Part shown: positions 8,179-17,523 of the stretch, in pieces
Numbering within the stretch: position 1 is the stretch's first letter
Layout: each line of letters begins with the position of its first letter
From: Streptococcus marimammalium DSM 18627
GTDB taxonomy: Bacteria > Bacillota > Bacilli > Lactobacillales > Streptococcaceae
Assembly: GCF_000380045.1 (NCBI RefSeq)
Contig: NZ_KB904339.1
Location: forward strand, 124,001-188,000
Direction of reading: 5' to 3'
DNA length: 64,000 bases
Notes under the pieces: model-generated
What the model saw: the letters and a program-made list of their open reading frames with translations, nothing else
Databases searched by the model: none
Told to the model about the DNA's origin: nothing
Position numbers and translations under genes: made by a program

Positions 8179-9468
8179 ATGATAAAAGTAGAAAAAAAAC
8201 GTCCTGAAGTTTTAGCCCCTGCTGGCACTCTTGAAAAATTAAAAGTAGCTATCCACTATGGTGCTGATGCTGTTTTTATAGGTGGGCAAGCTTATGGCTT
8301 AAGAAGTAGAGCTGGTAACTTTACCATTGAGGAAATGGTAGAAGGTGTTGCTTTTGCTAAAAAATACGGTGCGAAGGTCTATGTTGCAGCTAACATGGTT
8401 ACCCATGAAGGTAATGAAGAAGGTGCAGGGGAGTGGTTTTGTCAATTGAGAGATATTGGCATCGCTGCGGTTATCGTTTCTGATCCTGCTTTAATTGAGA
8501 TATGTGCAACAAAAGCTCCAGGTTTAGAAATTCACTTATCAACTCAAGCATCGGCAACCAATGTTGAAACTTTCAAGTTTTGGAAAGATTATGGGCTGAC
8601 ACGTGTCGTTTTAGCGCGTGAAGTATCAATGTCAGAATTGGCAGTGATTAGACAGCGAACGGATGTTGAAATTGAAGCTTTTGTTCATGGAGCAATGTGT
8701 GTTTCTTATTCTGGTCGTTGTACCTTATCCAATCATATGAGTCATCGTGACGCTAATCGAGGAGGTTGTTCGCAGTCTTGTCGCTGGAAATATGACCTCT
8801 ATGATATGCCATTTGGCCAAGAACGCCAAAGTTTAACAGGTGAAATTATTGAACCATTTTCAATGAGTGCTGTTGATATGTCAATGATTGAGCATATTCC
8901 AGAATTTATTGAAAATGGTGTGGATAGTTTAAAAATAGAAGGACGAATGAAATCCATTCACTATGTTTCTACTGTTGCTAATTGTTACAAAACAGCTGTA
9001 GATGCTTATATGAAGAGTCCAGCTAAGTTTGAAGCTATTAAACAAGATTTAATAGATGAATTATGGAAAGTAGCCCAAAGAGAGCTCTCAACAGGATTTT
9101 ATTACGGAATCCCAACAGAAAACGAACAACTTTTTGGTGCTCGTCGTAAAATTCCCCAATACAAATTTGTAGGAGAAGTGATGGATTTTGATAAAAAAAT
9201 GATGAGAGCTACGATTCGTCAAAGAAATGTTATCAATGAAGGTGATATTGTTGAGTTTTATGGTCCAGGTTTTCGACATTTTGAAACATCCATCACTGAT
9301 TTACGAGATGAAGAAGGAAACAAAATTAATCGAGCTCCAAACCCAATGGAATTATTAAGCATAAAGGTACCTGAGATGGTTAAACCAGGAGATATGATTA
9401 GAAGTTGTAAAGAAGGTTTGATTAATCTTTATAAAGAAGATGGTAGTAGTAAAACCGTTAGAATATAA
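8179..9468 (+). CDS. U32 family protein, TrhP2/YrrO-like (tRNA hydroxylation)
   Basis: This is a 429-residue protein with the full U32 signature EAFVHGAMCVSYSGRC. Two further cysteines follow in GGCSQSC, giving the four-Cys set thought to bind an iron-sulfur cluster. The N-terminal barrel begins RPEVLAPAGTLEKLKVAIHYG, and a C-terminal U32 accessory domain carries EFYGPGFR. It is the probable catalytic partner of the preceding gene in prephenate-dependent tRNA wobble-uridine hydroxylation, inferred from homology. The start has GAGGAAAT upstream. It ends in a strong terminator. Confidence 0.9.
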   Translation: MIKVEKKRPEVLAPAGTLEKLKVAIHYGADAVFIGGQAYGLRSRAGNFTIEEMVEGVAFAKKYGAKVYVAANMVTHEGNEEGAGEWFCQLRDIGIAAVIVSDPALIEICATKAPGLEIHLSTQASATNVETFKFWKDYGLTRVVLAREVSMSELAVIRQRTDVEIEAFVHGAMCVSYSGRCTLSNHMSHRDANRGGCSQSCRWKYDLYDMPFGQERQSLTGEIIEPFSMSAVDMSMIEHIPEFIENGVDSLKIEGRMKSIHYVSTVANCYKTAVDAYMKSPAKFEAIKQDLIDELWKVAQRELSTGFYYGIPTENEQLFGARRKIPQYKFVGEVMDFDKKMMRATIRQRNVINEGDIVEFYGPGFRHFETSITDLRDEEGNKINRAPNPMELLSIKVPEMVKPGDMIRSCKEGLINLYKEDGSSKTVRI

Positions 9469-9494
9469 AAAACTCACAAATTTGTGAGTTTTTT
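9467..9494. terminator. Bidirectional terminator
   Basis: AAAAAACTCACAAA is followed directly by its perfect complement TTTGTGAGTTTTTT. It separates the U32 operon from the convergent minus-strand gene, whose stop codon it overlaps. Confidence 0.9.
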
Positions 9495-9816
9495 AATAAC
9501 TTTTTGATTGATTTTGGGAAACTTTAATAGCATGAGGGACAATAGAGATTTTATGGATATCAGCAATAGCAATAATTACTGATATATTACGTTGAAAATT
9601 CTTTAAAATTAGTTTTTCACTAGTCTCTTCATAACGAAGGATATCACCTGTAAAACTCTTATCTTGATATATCACATGTACCGAAGACTCATTCTCAATA
9701 GCCTGCTTAATAATATTAAGAAGTTGCTTTTTTGTAATTTCTTCTAAACTTGGTTTTTCTTTTGGGTCAATAAAGTTTTTAATAGCTTCTATTATTGGCC
9801 TAAATATCTTTATCAT
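9493..9816 (-). CDS. Conserved-looking small protein, YolD-like fold suggested
   Basis: This is a 107-residue protein. It has an amphipathic N-terminal helix region (MIKIFRPIIEAIKNFI), a helical part (QLLNIIKQAIENESS), then a beta-rich segment (VHVIYQDKSFTGDILRYEE and VSVIIAIADIHKISIV-like strands). This strand pattern resembles the small SH3-like YolD domain, but that is a guess from the pattern only. GAG lies about ten bases before the ATG. The gene ends at the shared terminator. Function unknown. Confidence 0.6.
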   Translation of the reverse strand: MIKIFRPIIEAIKNFIDPKEKPSLEEITKKQLLNIIKQAIENESSVHVIYQDKSFTGDILRYEETSEKLILKNFQRNISVIIAIADIHKISIVPHAIKVSQNQSKSY

Positions 9817-9969
9817 AGTATTTTCTCATTTAAATTGATAAAATAATTATATAATATTTTAATGTTAAATAAAATAGCAATTAGAATAAAAATAGGTTAC
9901 AAAATCATTTTTTAAAATAAATCATTATATTTAACATTAGTTTTCGAATAGAAAATAGGAGGATCTAAA

Positions 9970-10182
9970 ATGTCAGAATTTAGCTTTGAAATCGTAGAAA
10001 ATTTACTTATTTTATCAGAAAACGAGAAGGGATGGAAAAAAGAATTAAATAGAGTCAGCTATAATGGTGCAACGCCAAAATACGACATTCGTTCTTGGAA
10101 TAGTGATCATACAAAAATGGGAAAAGGCATTACCTTGACTAATGAAGAATTCGATGTTCTTTTACAGGCTTTTAGAAAATAA
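9970..10182 (+). CDS. ydbC: YdbC-like PC4-family single-stranded nucleic acid binding protein
   Basis: This is a 70-residue protein: MSEFSFEIVENLLILSE, then a basic GWKKELNRVSYNG, KYDIRSWNSDHTKMGKGITL and a C-terminal helix FDVLLQAFRK. This is the bacterial PC4-like fold known from Lactococcus YdbC, which binds single-stranded DNA. Physiological role in transcription or repair is not known. A strong AGGAGG precedes the ATG. Its stop is two bases from the convergent stop of bioY, with no terminator between. Confidence 0.8.
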   Translation: MSEFSFEIVENLLILSENEKGWKKELNRVSYNGATPKYDIRSWNSDHTKMGKGITLTNEEFDVLLQAFRK

Positions 10183-10184
10183 CC

Positions 10185-10730
10185 CTATTTATAATAGTTT
10201 TGTCTTTTTAGAAGATTAAATAATGGTTTTGAGATAATGGTTACTAGAACTAATTTAAAGAATTCTGGAAGAATAAAAGGCAAAAGACCTACTTTTAATG
10301 CATCTGTAAGATTGACTTTTAAAAACAACATTAATCCCAGTATACCAAAAGCAAAAACGATTACATCACCTAAAATATTTGCCAACAATATTTTTGAAAG
10401 AGAAGCTTTTGTGTTCGTCAGTAGTGAGGTTATAAGAGAAAAACCAACCATTCCTAACAAAAAACCACCAGTTGGTCCAACTAATACTGGAAGACCACCT
10501 GTACCACCGGCAAACACAGGAAGGCCAATTGCTCCCAAAATAAGATATAACAATGTGGCTGTTGTAGCTTGCTTAGGTTTTAATAGAGTTGCCACTAAAC
10601 CAATAGCAAGGGTTTGAAGACTAAAAGGGACACTTCCAAAAGGAATGGTAATTTGAGCTAAAATAGTAATCAAAGTAGTAGCAACAGCAGTTAAAGTTAA
10701 TGAAACTGTTTTTGAATGTCTCATAAACAC
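10185..10730 (-). CDS. bioY: Biotin ECF transporter S component BioY
   Basis: BioY binds biotin in the membrane and works with the shared ECF module (EcfA/A'/T), not present in this window. The protein has 181 residues and about six membrane segments. Conserved BioY parts include ITIPFGSVPFSLQTLAIGL, the GLPVFAGGTGGLPVLVGPTGG loop split by a short linker, and LLANILGDVIV. GGAGGTG precedes the ATG. A BirA operator overlaps its promoter region, so it is expected to be repressed when biotin is plentiful. Confidence 0.93.
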   Translation of the reverse strand: MFMRHSKTVSLTLTAVATTLITILAQITIPFGSVPFSLQTLAIGLVATLLKPKQATTATLLYLILGAIGLPVFAGGTGGLPVLVGPTGGFLLGMVGFSLITSLLTNTKASLSKILLANILGDVIVFAFGILGLMLFLKVNLTDALKVGLLPFILPEFFKLVLVTIISKPLFNLLKRQNYYK

Positions 10731-10734
10731 CTCC

Positions 10735-10767
10735 TTAGTTAACCTAAATTATAAAACAGTTAACTAA
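10735..10767 (-). promoter_or_regulatory. BirA operator of bioY
   Basis: TTAGTTAAC and GTTAACTAA form a perfect inverted repeat with a 15-base spacer, the arrangement known for Gram-positive BirA boxes. A TATAAT on the minus strand lies in the spacer, so bound BirA-biotinoyl-AMP would cover the -10. The ribosome site of bioY begins right at the operator edge, so the untranslated leader must be short. Confidence 0.85.
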
Positions 10768-10804
10768 TGTTATAATAATTTTCAAAAAAAGTCAATATAA
10801 AAAT

Positions 10805-10842
10805 AAAAAGTTTAGAAGATGAATTCATCTTCTAAACTTTTT
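10805..10842. terminator. Bidirectional terminator after lysS
   Basis: A perfect palindrome centred on GAATTC (GTTTAGAAGATGAA / TTCATCTTCTAAAC) is flanked by A and T runs. It ends lysS on the minus strand. Confidence 0.9.
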
Positions 10843-10844
10843 TA

Positions 10845-12380
<1,536 letters not shown>

Positions 12381-12471
12381 CTAGAATAAATGTTACATTT
12401 TTCAAACTATGTTTGAAATTTATTTCAAAAAACGTTATAATTTATAGCATACTAACTTCTTAGGAGTAATT

Positions 12472-13374
12472 ATGATAACTTCAATTGTTTTTGACGTTGA
12501 TGATACAATATATGATCAAAGACGTCCCTACCAATTAGCTATTGAAAAATGTTTTCCTGATTTTGATATGAAATATATCAAAGAAGCCTATATTCGATTT
12601 CGTCATTATTCTGATACGGGTTTTCCTAAAGTAATAGCTGGAGAGTGGACAACAGAGTATTTCCGTTTTTGGCGTTGTAAAGAGACATTAATGGAATTTG
12701 GTCACCCTGAAATTGATGAAGCAATGGGAATTCGTTTTCAAAAAATTTACGAGCATGAATTAGCTAATATTACTATGCTTGATGAAATGAGAATGACCTT
12801 AGATTTTTTGAAGTCAAAAAATGTACCGATGGGTATTATTACTAATGGTCCGACTGAGCATCAACTTAAAAAAGTTAAAAAATTGGGATTATATGATTAT
12901 ATCGAACCTAAAAGAGTCATTGTCAGTCAAGCAACTGGTTTTCAAAAACCAGAGAGGGAGATTTTTAATCTAGCAGCACAACAATTTGACATGAACCCAA
13001 GAACGACATTGTATGTAGGAGATTCTTATGATAATGATATTGTTGGTGCTCATAAGAGTGGTTGGCATTCTATGTGGTTTAATCACAGAGGGAGAAGCTT
13101 AAAGCCCGGAACAAAGCCTGTTTTTGATTTAGAAATTGATAATTTTGAGCAGTTATTTGGTGCTGTTAAGGTTTTGTTTGATTTACCTGATAATAAATTT
13201 ATTTTTGATACCAATGAAAAAAGCAACCCTATCTTACAGATGGGAATTAATAATGGCTTAATCATGGCTGCTGAGCGTCTATTAGAAAGTAATATGAGTA
13301 TTGATAAGGTAGTTATCTTACTTCGATTAGATAAAAAACAAGAACAATTTCTTCGCATGAAATATCGTCATTAA
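12472..13374 (+). CDS. HAD-superfamily hydrolase (IA-type) with C-terminal extension
   Basis: This is a 300-residue protein with all four HAD motifs: DVDDTIYD near the N-terminus, IITNG, the Lys in GFQKPE, and YVGDSYDNDIVGA. It is thus a probable phosphatase of small metabolites; the substrate is unknown. The core ends near residue 225, and about 70 residues follow that have no HAD motif (from KFIFDTNEKSNPI to the end). TAGGAG lies before the ATG. Confidence 0.85.
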   Translation: MITSIVFDVDDTIYDQRRPYQLAIEKCFPDFDMKYIKEAYIRFRHYSDTGFPKVIAGEWTTEYFRFWRCKETLMEFGHPEIDEAMGIRFQKIYEHELANITMLDEMRMTLDFLKSKNVPMGIITNGPTEHQLKKVKKLGLYDYIEPKRVIVSQATGFQKPEREIFNLAAQQFDMNPRTTLYVGDSYDNDIVGAHKSGWHSMWFNHRGRSLKPGTKPVFDLEIDNFEQLFGAVKVLFDLPDNKFIFDTNEKSNPILQMGINNGLIMAAERLLESNMSIDKVVILLRLDKKQEQFLRMKYRH

Positions 13375-13378
13375 ACAT

Positions 13379-13416
13379 AAAAAGAAACAGAAAAAAAATA
13401 CTTTCTGTTTCTTTTT
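13379..13416. terminator. Terminator between convergent genes
   Basis: AAAGAAACAGAAA pairs with TTTCTGTTTCTTT and has A and T runs on both sides. It serves the HAD gene and the convergent histidine phosphatase gene. Confidence 0.85.
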
Positions 13417-14062
13417 AATTTGATATAATTAACGTTTCTTGTGCTTTTTCGAGATGCTCCGTGTTATTCCACTTAACAAGGTGAAACTCTTTTAAATTAG
13501 AGGTTTCAAGAATGGTAAGACTCGTATTATCTAAGTGACCTAATTTTTTAAAGGCACTTGGCTCATAGCCAAGTAAACAGTGGATAGTAGCACTAAGACT
13601 TGCTCCATGTCCAACAATTAGAATATTTTCATTTTTTTCATTAAGTGATTGAATCACATCAATAATACGGTGAGTGACTTGATAGAGTGTTTCTGCATCA
13701 AAAATGGAAGGTGAAAATTGTGCTAGGTTATGGTTGAAAGCTCTAATTTGTTTAGGGTAGATAGCTTTTGCAATACTAATTTTTGTCCCTTCAAGACTAC
13801 CAAGATACCATTCACGAAGTTGCTTTGTTGCTTGTATCGTATAAGTGTGCTTATTTTCATCTAAGATTATTTCAGCACTTTTGAGAGCTCTTGGTAGATC
13901 ACTAGAATAGACTTCATCAAATTTAATATGACGAAGTTCTTGACCTAAAAGACTTAGCTCATCATAAGCTTGAGGTAAAAGTTGAGAATCTATCGTACTA
14001 CCTTGAAAACGACCTTCAAGATTTGACAGGGTTTTACCATGCCTAACAAAATATAATTTCAT
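13415..14062 (-). CDS. Histidine phosphatase family protein
   Basis: This is a 215-residue member of the phosphoglycerate-mutase-like family. The catalytic RHG motif is in YFVRHGKTLSN, with a second catalytic His in ILIVGHGASL and the conserved SSDLPRALKSAE and EWYLGSLEG segments. It is more likely a phosphatase than a glycolytic mutase, given its length and family, but the substrate is unknown. GGAGATACT lies before the ATG. Confidence 0.88.
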   Translation of the reverse strand: MKLYFVRHGKTLSNLEGRFQGSTIDSQLLPQAYDELSLLGQELRHIKFDEVYSSDLPRALKSAEIILDENKHTYTIQATKQLREWYLGSLEGTKISIAKAIYPKQIRAFNHNLAQFSPSIFDAETLYQVTHRIIDVIQSLNEKNENILIVGHGASLSATIHCLLGYEPSAFKKLGHLDNTSLTILETSNLKEFHLVKWNNTEHLEKAQETLIISN

Positions 14063-14098
14063 AGTATCTCCTTATTATTACTTTGCTCTATTGATTAT

Positions 14099-14217
14099 TT
14101 ACTTTATCAAAGCAACAGACATTGGATTAGCAAGATTAACTAATTCTTAGCTATCAATTTTGATAAATTTTTTAATATTTCAAACACAAGCATCATCTCA
14201 CCATTTAATTGAACTAG
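14099..14217 (-). pseudogene. Possible decayed coding remnant
   Basis: On the minus strand one frame reads as protein-like sequence (GEMMLVFEILKNLSKIDS, then a stop, then ELVNLANPMSVALIK and a stop). The part after the internal TAA is more regular than expected by chance. No start, ribosome site or longer frame is present. I do not recognise the family. Confidence 0.3.
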
Positions 14218-14475
14218 CTATTTAATATTAATGAAATAGTGATGTATTTGTTAAATTTTATATATAATTATTAAATTTATGAAAATAAGCACTTTTAAAT
14301 AGAAATATTAAAAGCAGTTGATTAGTTTTATTATTTGTAAGGGTTTAGTCTTTAAAGAGTAATGCGGATAAATGAATTTGATTTACTTTTTCTAATAACA
14401 ATGTAACATTTCACGTTTTATTTTTGATTTGTTAATCATCTGTTTGATAAGTGATGATGGGTTTAATTTACTTAC
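14218..14475. other. A+T-rich intergenic stretch
   Basis: I see no gene, hairpin with a T run, or repeat here. Together with the remnant before it, this makes a gap of about 400 bases between the histidine phosphatase and DUF368 genes. Confidence 0.5.
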
Positions 14476-15318
14476 TCATTTATATTTTTCTTCAAGTTGA
14501 CTCATCCAATAGCCAAGTATAATACCACCCATGAAAAAGATAATGGTAAGAAGTAGTGTCCAAAAAGAAATACCATTGTATGAGATGCTTTCATTATTAT
14601 TGACATTAGGAATCACAATTAAAAGGGTACTGGATGAAACAAGGCCAATGATAAAATGATAGACTCTTGAATGATAGTGACTTAAAGCATAATCCATTAG
14701 TTTTGAAAATAAGAGCATGGTGATAGCTCCACCAATTGCAATTGGTAGAAAAACACCAAGTAAATCCAGATTTTTAAACCCTGTCAACATGGGTGTGTAA
14801 AGTCCCATAATCAATAATAGGTTAGATGGGCTTAATCCAGGGACTAAAACACCTAAAGCAATCAGGGCTCCTGCTAGTATAAATGTAGCAAAATTAGCTG
14901 GAATAACACCGACTAAATTATTTAAAAAGTATAATATGAGACCAGAAATAATAAATGTTCCTAGTAGTATAAAGAGGTCAGTCGTATCTCTTTTTTTGTT
15001 CTTAACGGATTCCTTAAAGAGGCTGGGAAGTGTTCCAATGATAGCTCCTGAAAACGTCCATAATACAATAACCTGATGATTATCTAGTAAGTATTCAAGT
15101 GGGGCAGAAAAAATAGCGATACCAAGAATGCCACCAATACCAACGGGCACAAAAAATAAGAGGTTTTTGATAAAGTCTTGGCGAATGTGAGCCAAAAAGG
15201 AGATGATGCGTTCATATAATCCTAAGATGGAAGCAAGTACACCTCCAGAAACACCAGGTAAAATAAAACCAAGAGCAATAACAATCCCCTTTAGTAGTCT
15301 TGTTAACCAAGAAATCAT
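14476..15318 (-). CDS. DUF368 polytopic membrane protein
   Basis: This is a 280-residue protein with about eight membrane segments. It begins MISWLTRLLKGIVIALGFIL and has the internal duplication typical of DUF368: LPGVSGGVLASILGLYERII near the start and VPGLSPSNLLLIMGLYTPML in the second half. DUF368 proteins have been linked to undecaprenyl-phosphate recycling across the membrane (PopT-like), so a role in wall-lipid recycling is possible. The start is placed four codons inside the longest frame because TGGAGGAAATC fits this ATG and overlaps the upstream one. Confidence 0.85.
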   Translation of the reverse strand: MISWLTRLLKGIVIALGFILPGVSGGVLASILGLYERIISFLAHIRQDFIKNLLFFVPVGIGGILGIAIFSAPLEYLLDNHQVIVLWTFSGAIIGTLPSLFKESVKNKKRDTTDLFILLGTFIISGLILYFLNNLVGVIPANFATFILAGALIALGVLVPGLSPSNLLLIMGLYTPMLTGFKNLDLLGVFLPIAIGGAITMLLFSKLMDYALSHYHSRVYHFIIGLVSSSTLLIVIPNVNNNESISYNGISFWTLLLTIIFFMGGIILGYWMSQLEEKYK

Positions 15319-15395
15319 GATTTCCTCCATAAAAAAACAGTATAATATAATATTATACCATTTTATAACAATTATTGGAGATTAATATTTCTTTT

Positions 15396-15941
15396 TTACT
15401 TAGCACTAAAAAAAGTAGGTTTCACTTTGAAAAGAGTGATTAATAAAATCAAGGCAATGATTGCTGAAGGAACAAGATAGCTAGCATTATAAGTTAGTGA
15501 GTAAATCCAAACAGGTGTTCCTTCAGGAGCATAATCACTCCAAAAAACAATTCCAGCCAAGACATTTGATAGTAATCTTGCAAGACTTCCAACAAGAATT
15601 CCTAAACTTAGGAGAAGAATTTGTTGATTTTTAGAAGTTTTGAATTGGTGATACAATAGACCAGATAAACCAACACCACCATAAGAAAGAATATAATCAA
15701 GTAAAACTTGAGGCACACTTAGGTAGTAACCACCAAAGAATAGTTGGATGAAACCGACTAAAAGGCCACCAGTTACAGCAGCAGATAAGCCTCTTCTAAA
15801 AGCAAGAATAAAGATTGGAAGCATGGTTAAAGAAACGCTACCTCCCTGTGGCATTTGAAAAAGGATAATTTTGTCTAAAATAATAGCGAGAGCTGCCATG
15901 ATAGCAACTTCAGTAAGAACAGATAATTTTAAATTTGACAT
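15396..15941 (-). CDS. thiT: Thiamine ECF transporter S component ThiT
   Basis: ThiT binds thiamine in the membrane and is energised by the common ECF module. The chosen start (MSNLKLSVLTEVAIMAAL) gives 181 residues, the normal ThiT length, with AAAGGAG six bases upstream; an upstream in-frame start would lie inside the riboswitch platform. About six membrane segments are seen. Conserved features include MLPIFILAFRRGLSAAVTGG and VPQVLLDYILSYG. A TPP riboswitch sits directly upstream, so uptake is expected to fall when TPP is plentiful. Confidence 0.94.
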   Translation of the reverse strand: MSNLKLSVLTEVAIMAALAIILDKIILFQMPQGGSVSLTMLPIFILAFRRGLSAAVTGGLLVGFIQLFFGGYYLSVPQVLLDYILSYGGVGLSGLLYHQFKTSKNQQILLLSLGILVGSLARLLSNVLAGIVFWSDYAPEGTPVWIYSLTYNASYLVPSAIIALILLITLFKVKPTFFSAK

Positions 15942-15946
15942 GAAAA

Positions 15947-16074
15947 GACTCCTTTGAAAACACAAAGAAGCCTTGAAACATTGTCATTAGGTATCACAAT
16001 TCCTACGCTAGTTTTAACTAGATCAGGTTCTTAGGATTTCGCAAAACGATCTCAGCAAAAGCACTCCTTTGTGT
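15947..16074 (-). promoter_or_regulatory. TPP riboswitch with translational expression platform
   Basis: On the minus strand the THI-box sequence is clear: GGAGTGC, then GCTGAGATCG, then CCTAAGAACCTGATCTAGTT and a closing strand ending GAATTGTG (aptamer 15995-16074). The closing helix is CACAA with TTGTG. Downstream, GGCTTCTTT (15964-15972) can pair over nine bases with AAAGGAGTC, the thiT ribosome site (15947-15955). The same segment can instead pair over 11 bases with the 5' aptamer strand CACAAAGGAGT (16063-16073). This is a sequestor/antisequestor pair and no T-run terminator is seen, so control is most likely translational. Confidence 0.9.
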
Positions 16075-16094
16075 TTATTATTTAATTATAATTC

Positions 16095-16124
16095 ATTATA
16101 AGATATTTTAAAGATACTTGTCAA
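16095..16124 (-). promoter_or_regulatory. Promoter of the thiT riboswitch transcript
   Basis: On the minus strand TTGACA is followed after 18 bases by TATAAT, both perfect consensus boxes. The start point would fall about 15-20 bases before the aptamer. Confidence 0.85.
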
Positions 16125-16154
16125 GTTGATTTTTAAAATAGTATAGGCAAAGGC

Positions 16155-17000
16155 TTATTCTTTTATTTTGCCAAATAATTTTTCATAGGTTGTTTTTCGA
16201 TCTTTAGTGACAGCTATTTGATTAAGGTCAAGAGGATTGGGAAAACCATTGATATAGCCTTTAGAAGTATATTGATGTAAATCATAATCAATTGAAGTAT
16301 TAGGAGCAGCATCATAATAGCCAGAATCTGCTCCATAAGTTGGGATCCAAACGGCATCAAATTTTTCAGTAGAAATATCATGTTCTTCTAAAAAATAAGT
16401 CCCTATATAAATCCCAACATTTTTAGCACCAAGTTTTTTGAGTTCTTTACGAAATGCCTCAACACCTTTATTCATATCAGGCATTGTTTTTTCTTCAACA
16501 TCAATCCAGTAAAAAGTAGGATTGTAAGGAGCAGCATTTTCATAGAATAGTTGTGCTTCTTCTTTCATATCTTCCACATTTTTACCAAGAGCATAAGCAT
16601 AAACAGCCACAGGAACATCTCTTTTTTGAAGTTCTTTAATATGTGTTTTAAATGATTTATCAATCCCAGTTGTATAAGCAGCATTGTTTTCTTTTGTGAT
16701 TTGGGATCCACCAAATACACGTACAATTGCTCCTGAAATATTTAGTGATAAGGTATCGTAATCCATATCACTAGGAAGCTGCCAACCAGAAATATCAATA
16801 ATCGGATTTAGTACAAAAGGTTCTTCTTCAGTCGTTTCGACTGTTGGTATTATGGTTTCTGTTACTTTGGGAATATTATTTTTAGCAATTTCTAAAATGG
16901 CATTATTATCTGCCTCAATGGTGAGTTTTGATTTGATTAAAAATAAAATTATTAAACCAAAGAAAACAACCACAATAACCGGTTTTATTCTTTTTCTCAT
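16155..17000 (-). CDS. Membrane-anchored GH25 lysozyme-like protein
   Basis: This is a 281-residue protein with a short basic start (MRKRIKPVIVVVFFGLIILF), which serves as signal anchor or signal peptide, a linker rich in Thr and Glu to about residue 62, then a GH25 domain. The domain begins with the DISGWQ motif, and the acidic pair expected for catalysis lies in FYWIDVEEKT. GH25 enzymes cut between MurNAc and GlcNAc in peptidoglycan. The protein probably acts on its own cell wall or in defence against other bacteria; the sequence does not decide this. No wall-binding repeats are present. Confidence 0.85.
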   Translation of the reverse strand: MRKRIKPVIVVVFFGLIILFLIKSKLTIEADNNAILEIAKNNIPKVTETIIPTVETTEEEPFVLNPIIDISGWQLPSDMDYDTLSLNISGAIVRVFGGSQITKENNAAYTTGIDKSFKTHIKELQKRDVPVAVYAYALGKNVEDMKEEAQLFYENAAPYNPTFYWIDVEEKTMPDMNKGVEAFRKELKKLGAKNVGIYIGTYFLEEHDISTEKFDAVWIPTYGADSGYYDAAPNTSIDYDLHQYTSKGYINGFPNPLDLNQIAVTKDRKTTYEKLFGKIKE

Positions 17001-17046
17001 TTCTTCTATTTTATCCTAAAGCTGTTAAAAAATCAAAACATCAGTA

Positions 17047-17523
17047 TTACAAATATTTTTCAATTGTATCCCTTAGAGTCCTTGGTTCTGCTTTGGATGA
17101 GAACCGCTCAACAACATTCCCATTTCTATCAACTAGAAACTTAGTGAAATTCCACTCAATTACTTTACCTAAAGGTCCTTTTTTCTTGTTTTTTAGCCAT
17201 TGATAAAGTGGGTGGGTTTCCTTACCATTAACTTTAATTTTATTAAAACGGTGAAAAGAAGTTTGGTAGTTTAATTGGCAAAAGCTATTAATTTCTGAGA
17301 TTTCTTCAGATGCCTGTTGTTTGAATTGATTGCACGGAAAGTCTAGAATTTCAAAACCTTTTTCATGGTAGTGATTATAAAGTTCTTGTAAGCCATTATA
17401 TTGAGGAGTAAATCCACATTTTGTAGCTGTATTTACAATTAAAATCACTTTACCATCAAACTGAGATAGACTAAAATCTTCATCTAGCATTGTTTTTACA
17501 GTGAAATCAGATAGTTTAGACAT
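17047..17523 (-). CDS. Glutathione peroxidase-type thiol peroxidase
   Basis: This is a 158-residue protein that reduces peroxides. The catalytic motif NTATKCGFTPQYNGLQ has Cys in place of selenocysteine, and the Gln and Trp partners are in FPCNQF and EWNFTKFLVDRNG. Family members with Cys often use thioredoxin rather than glutathione. The ATG overlaps the end of pepF by eight bases, with AGGAG seven bases upstream; a TTG two codons earlier is less likely. It is co-transcribed with pepF. Confidence 0.93.
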   Translation of the reverse strand: MSKLSDFTVKTMLDEDFSLSQFDGKVILIVNTATKCGFTPQYNGLQELYNHYHEKGFEILDFPCNQFKQQASEEISEINSFCQLNYQTSFHRFNKIKVNGKETHPLYQWLKNKKKGPLGKVIEWNFTKFLVDRNGNVVERFSSKAEPRTLRDTIEKYL

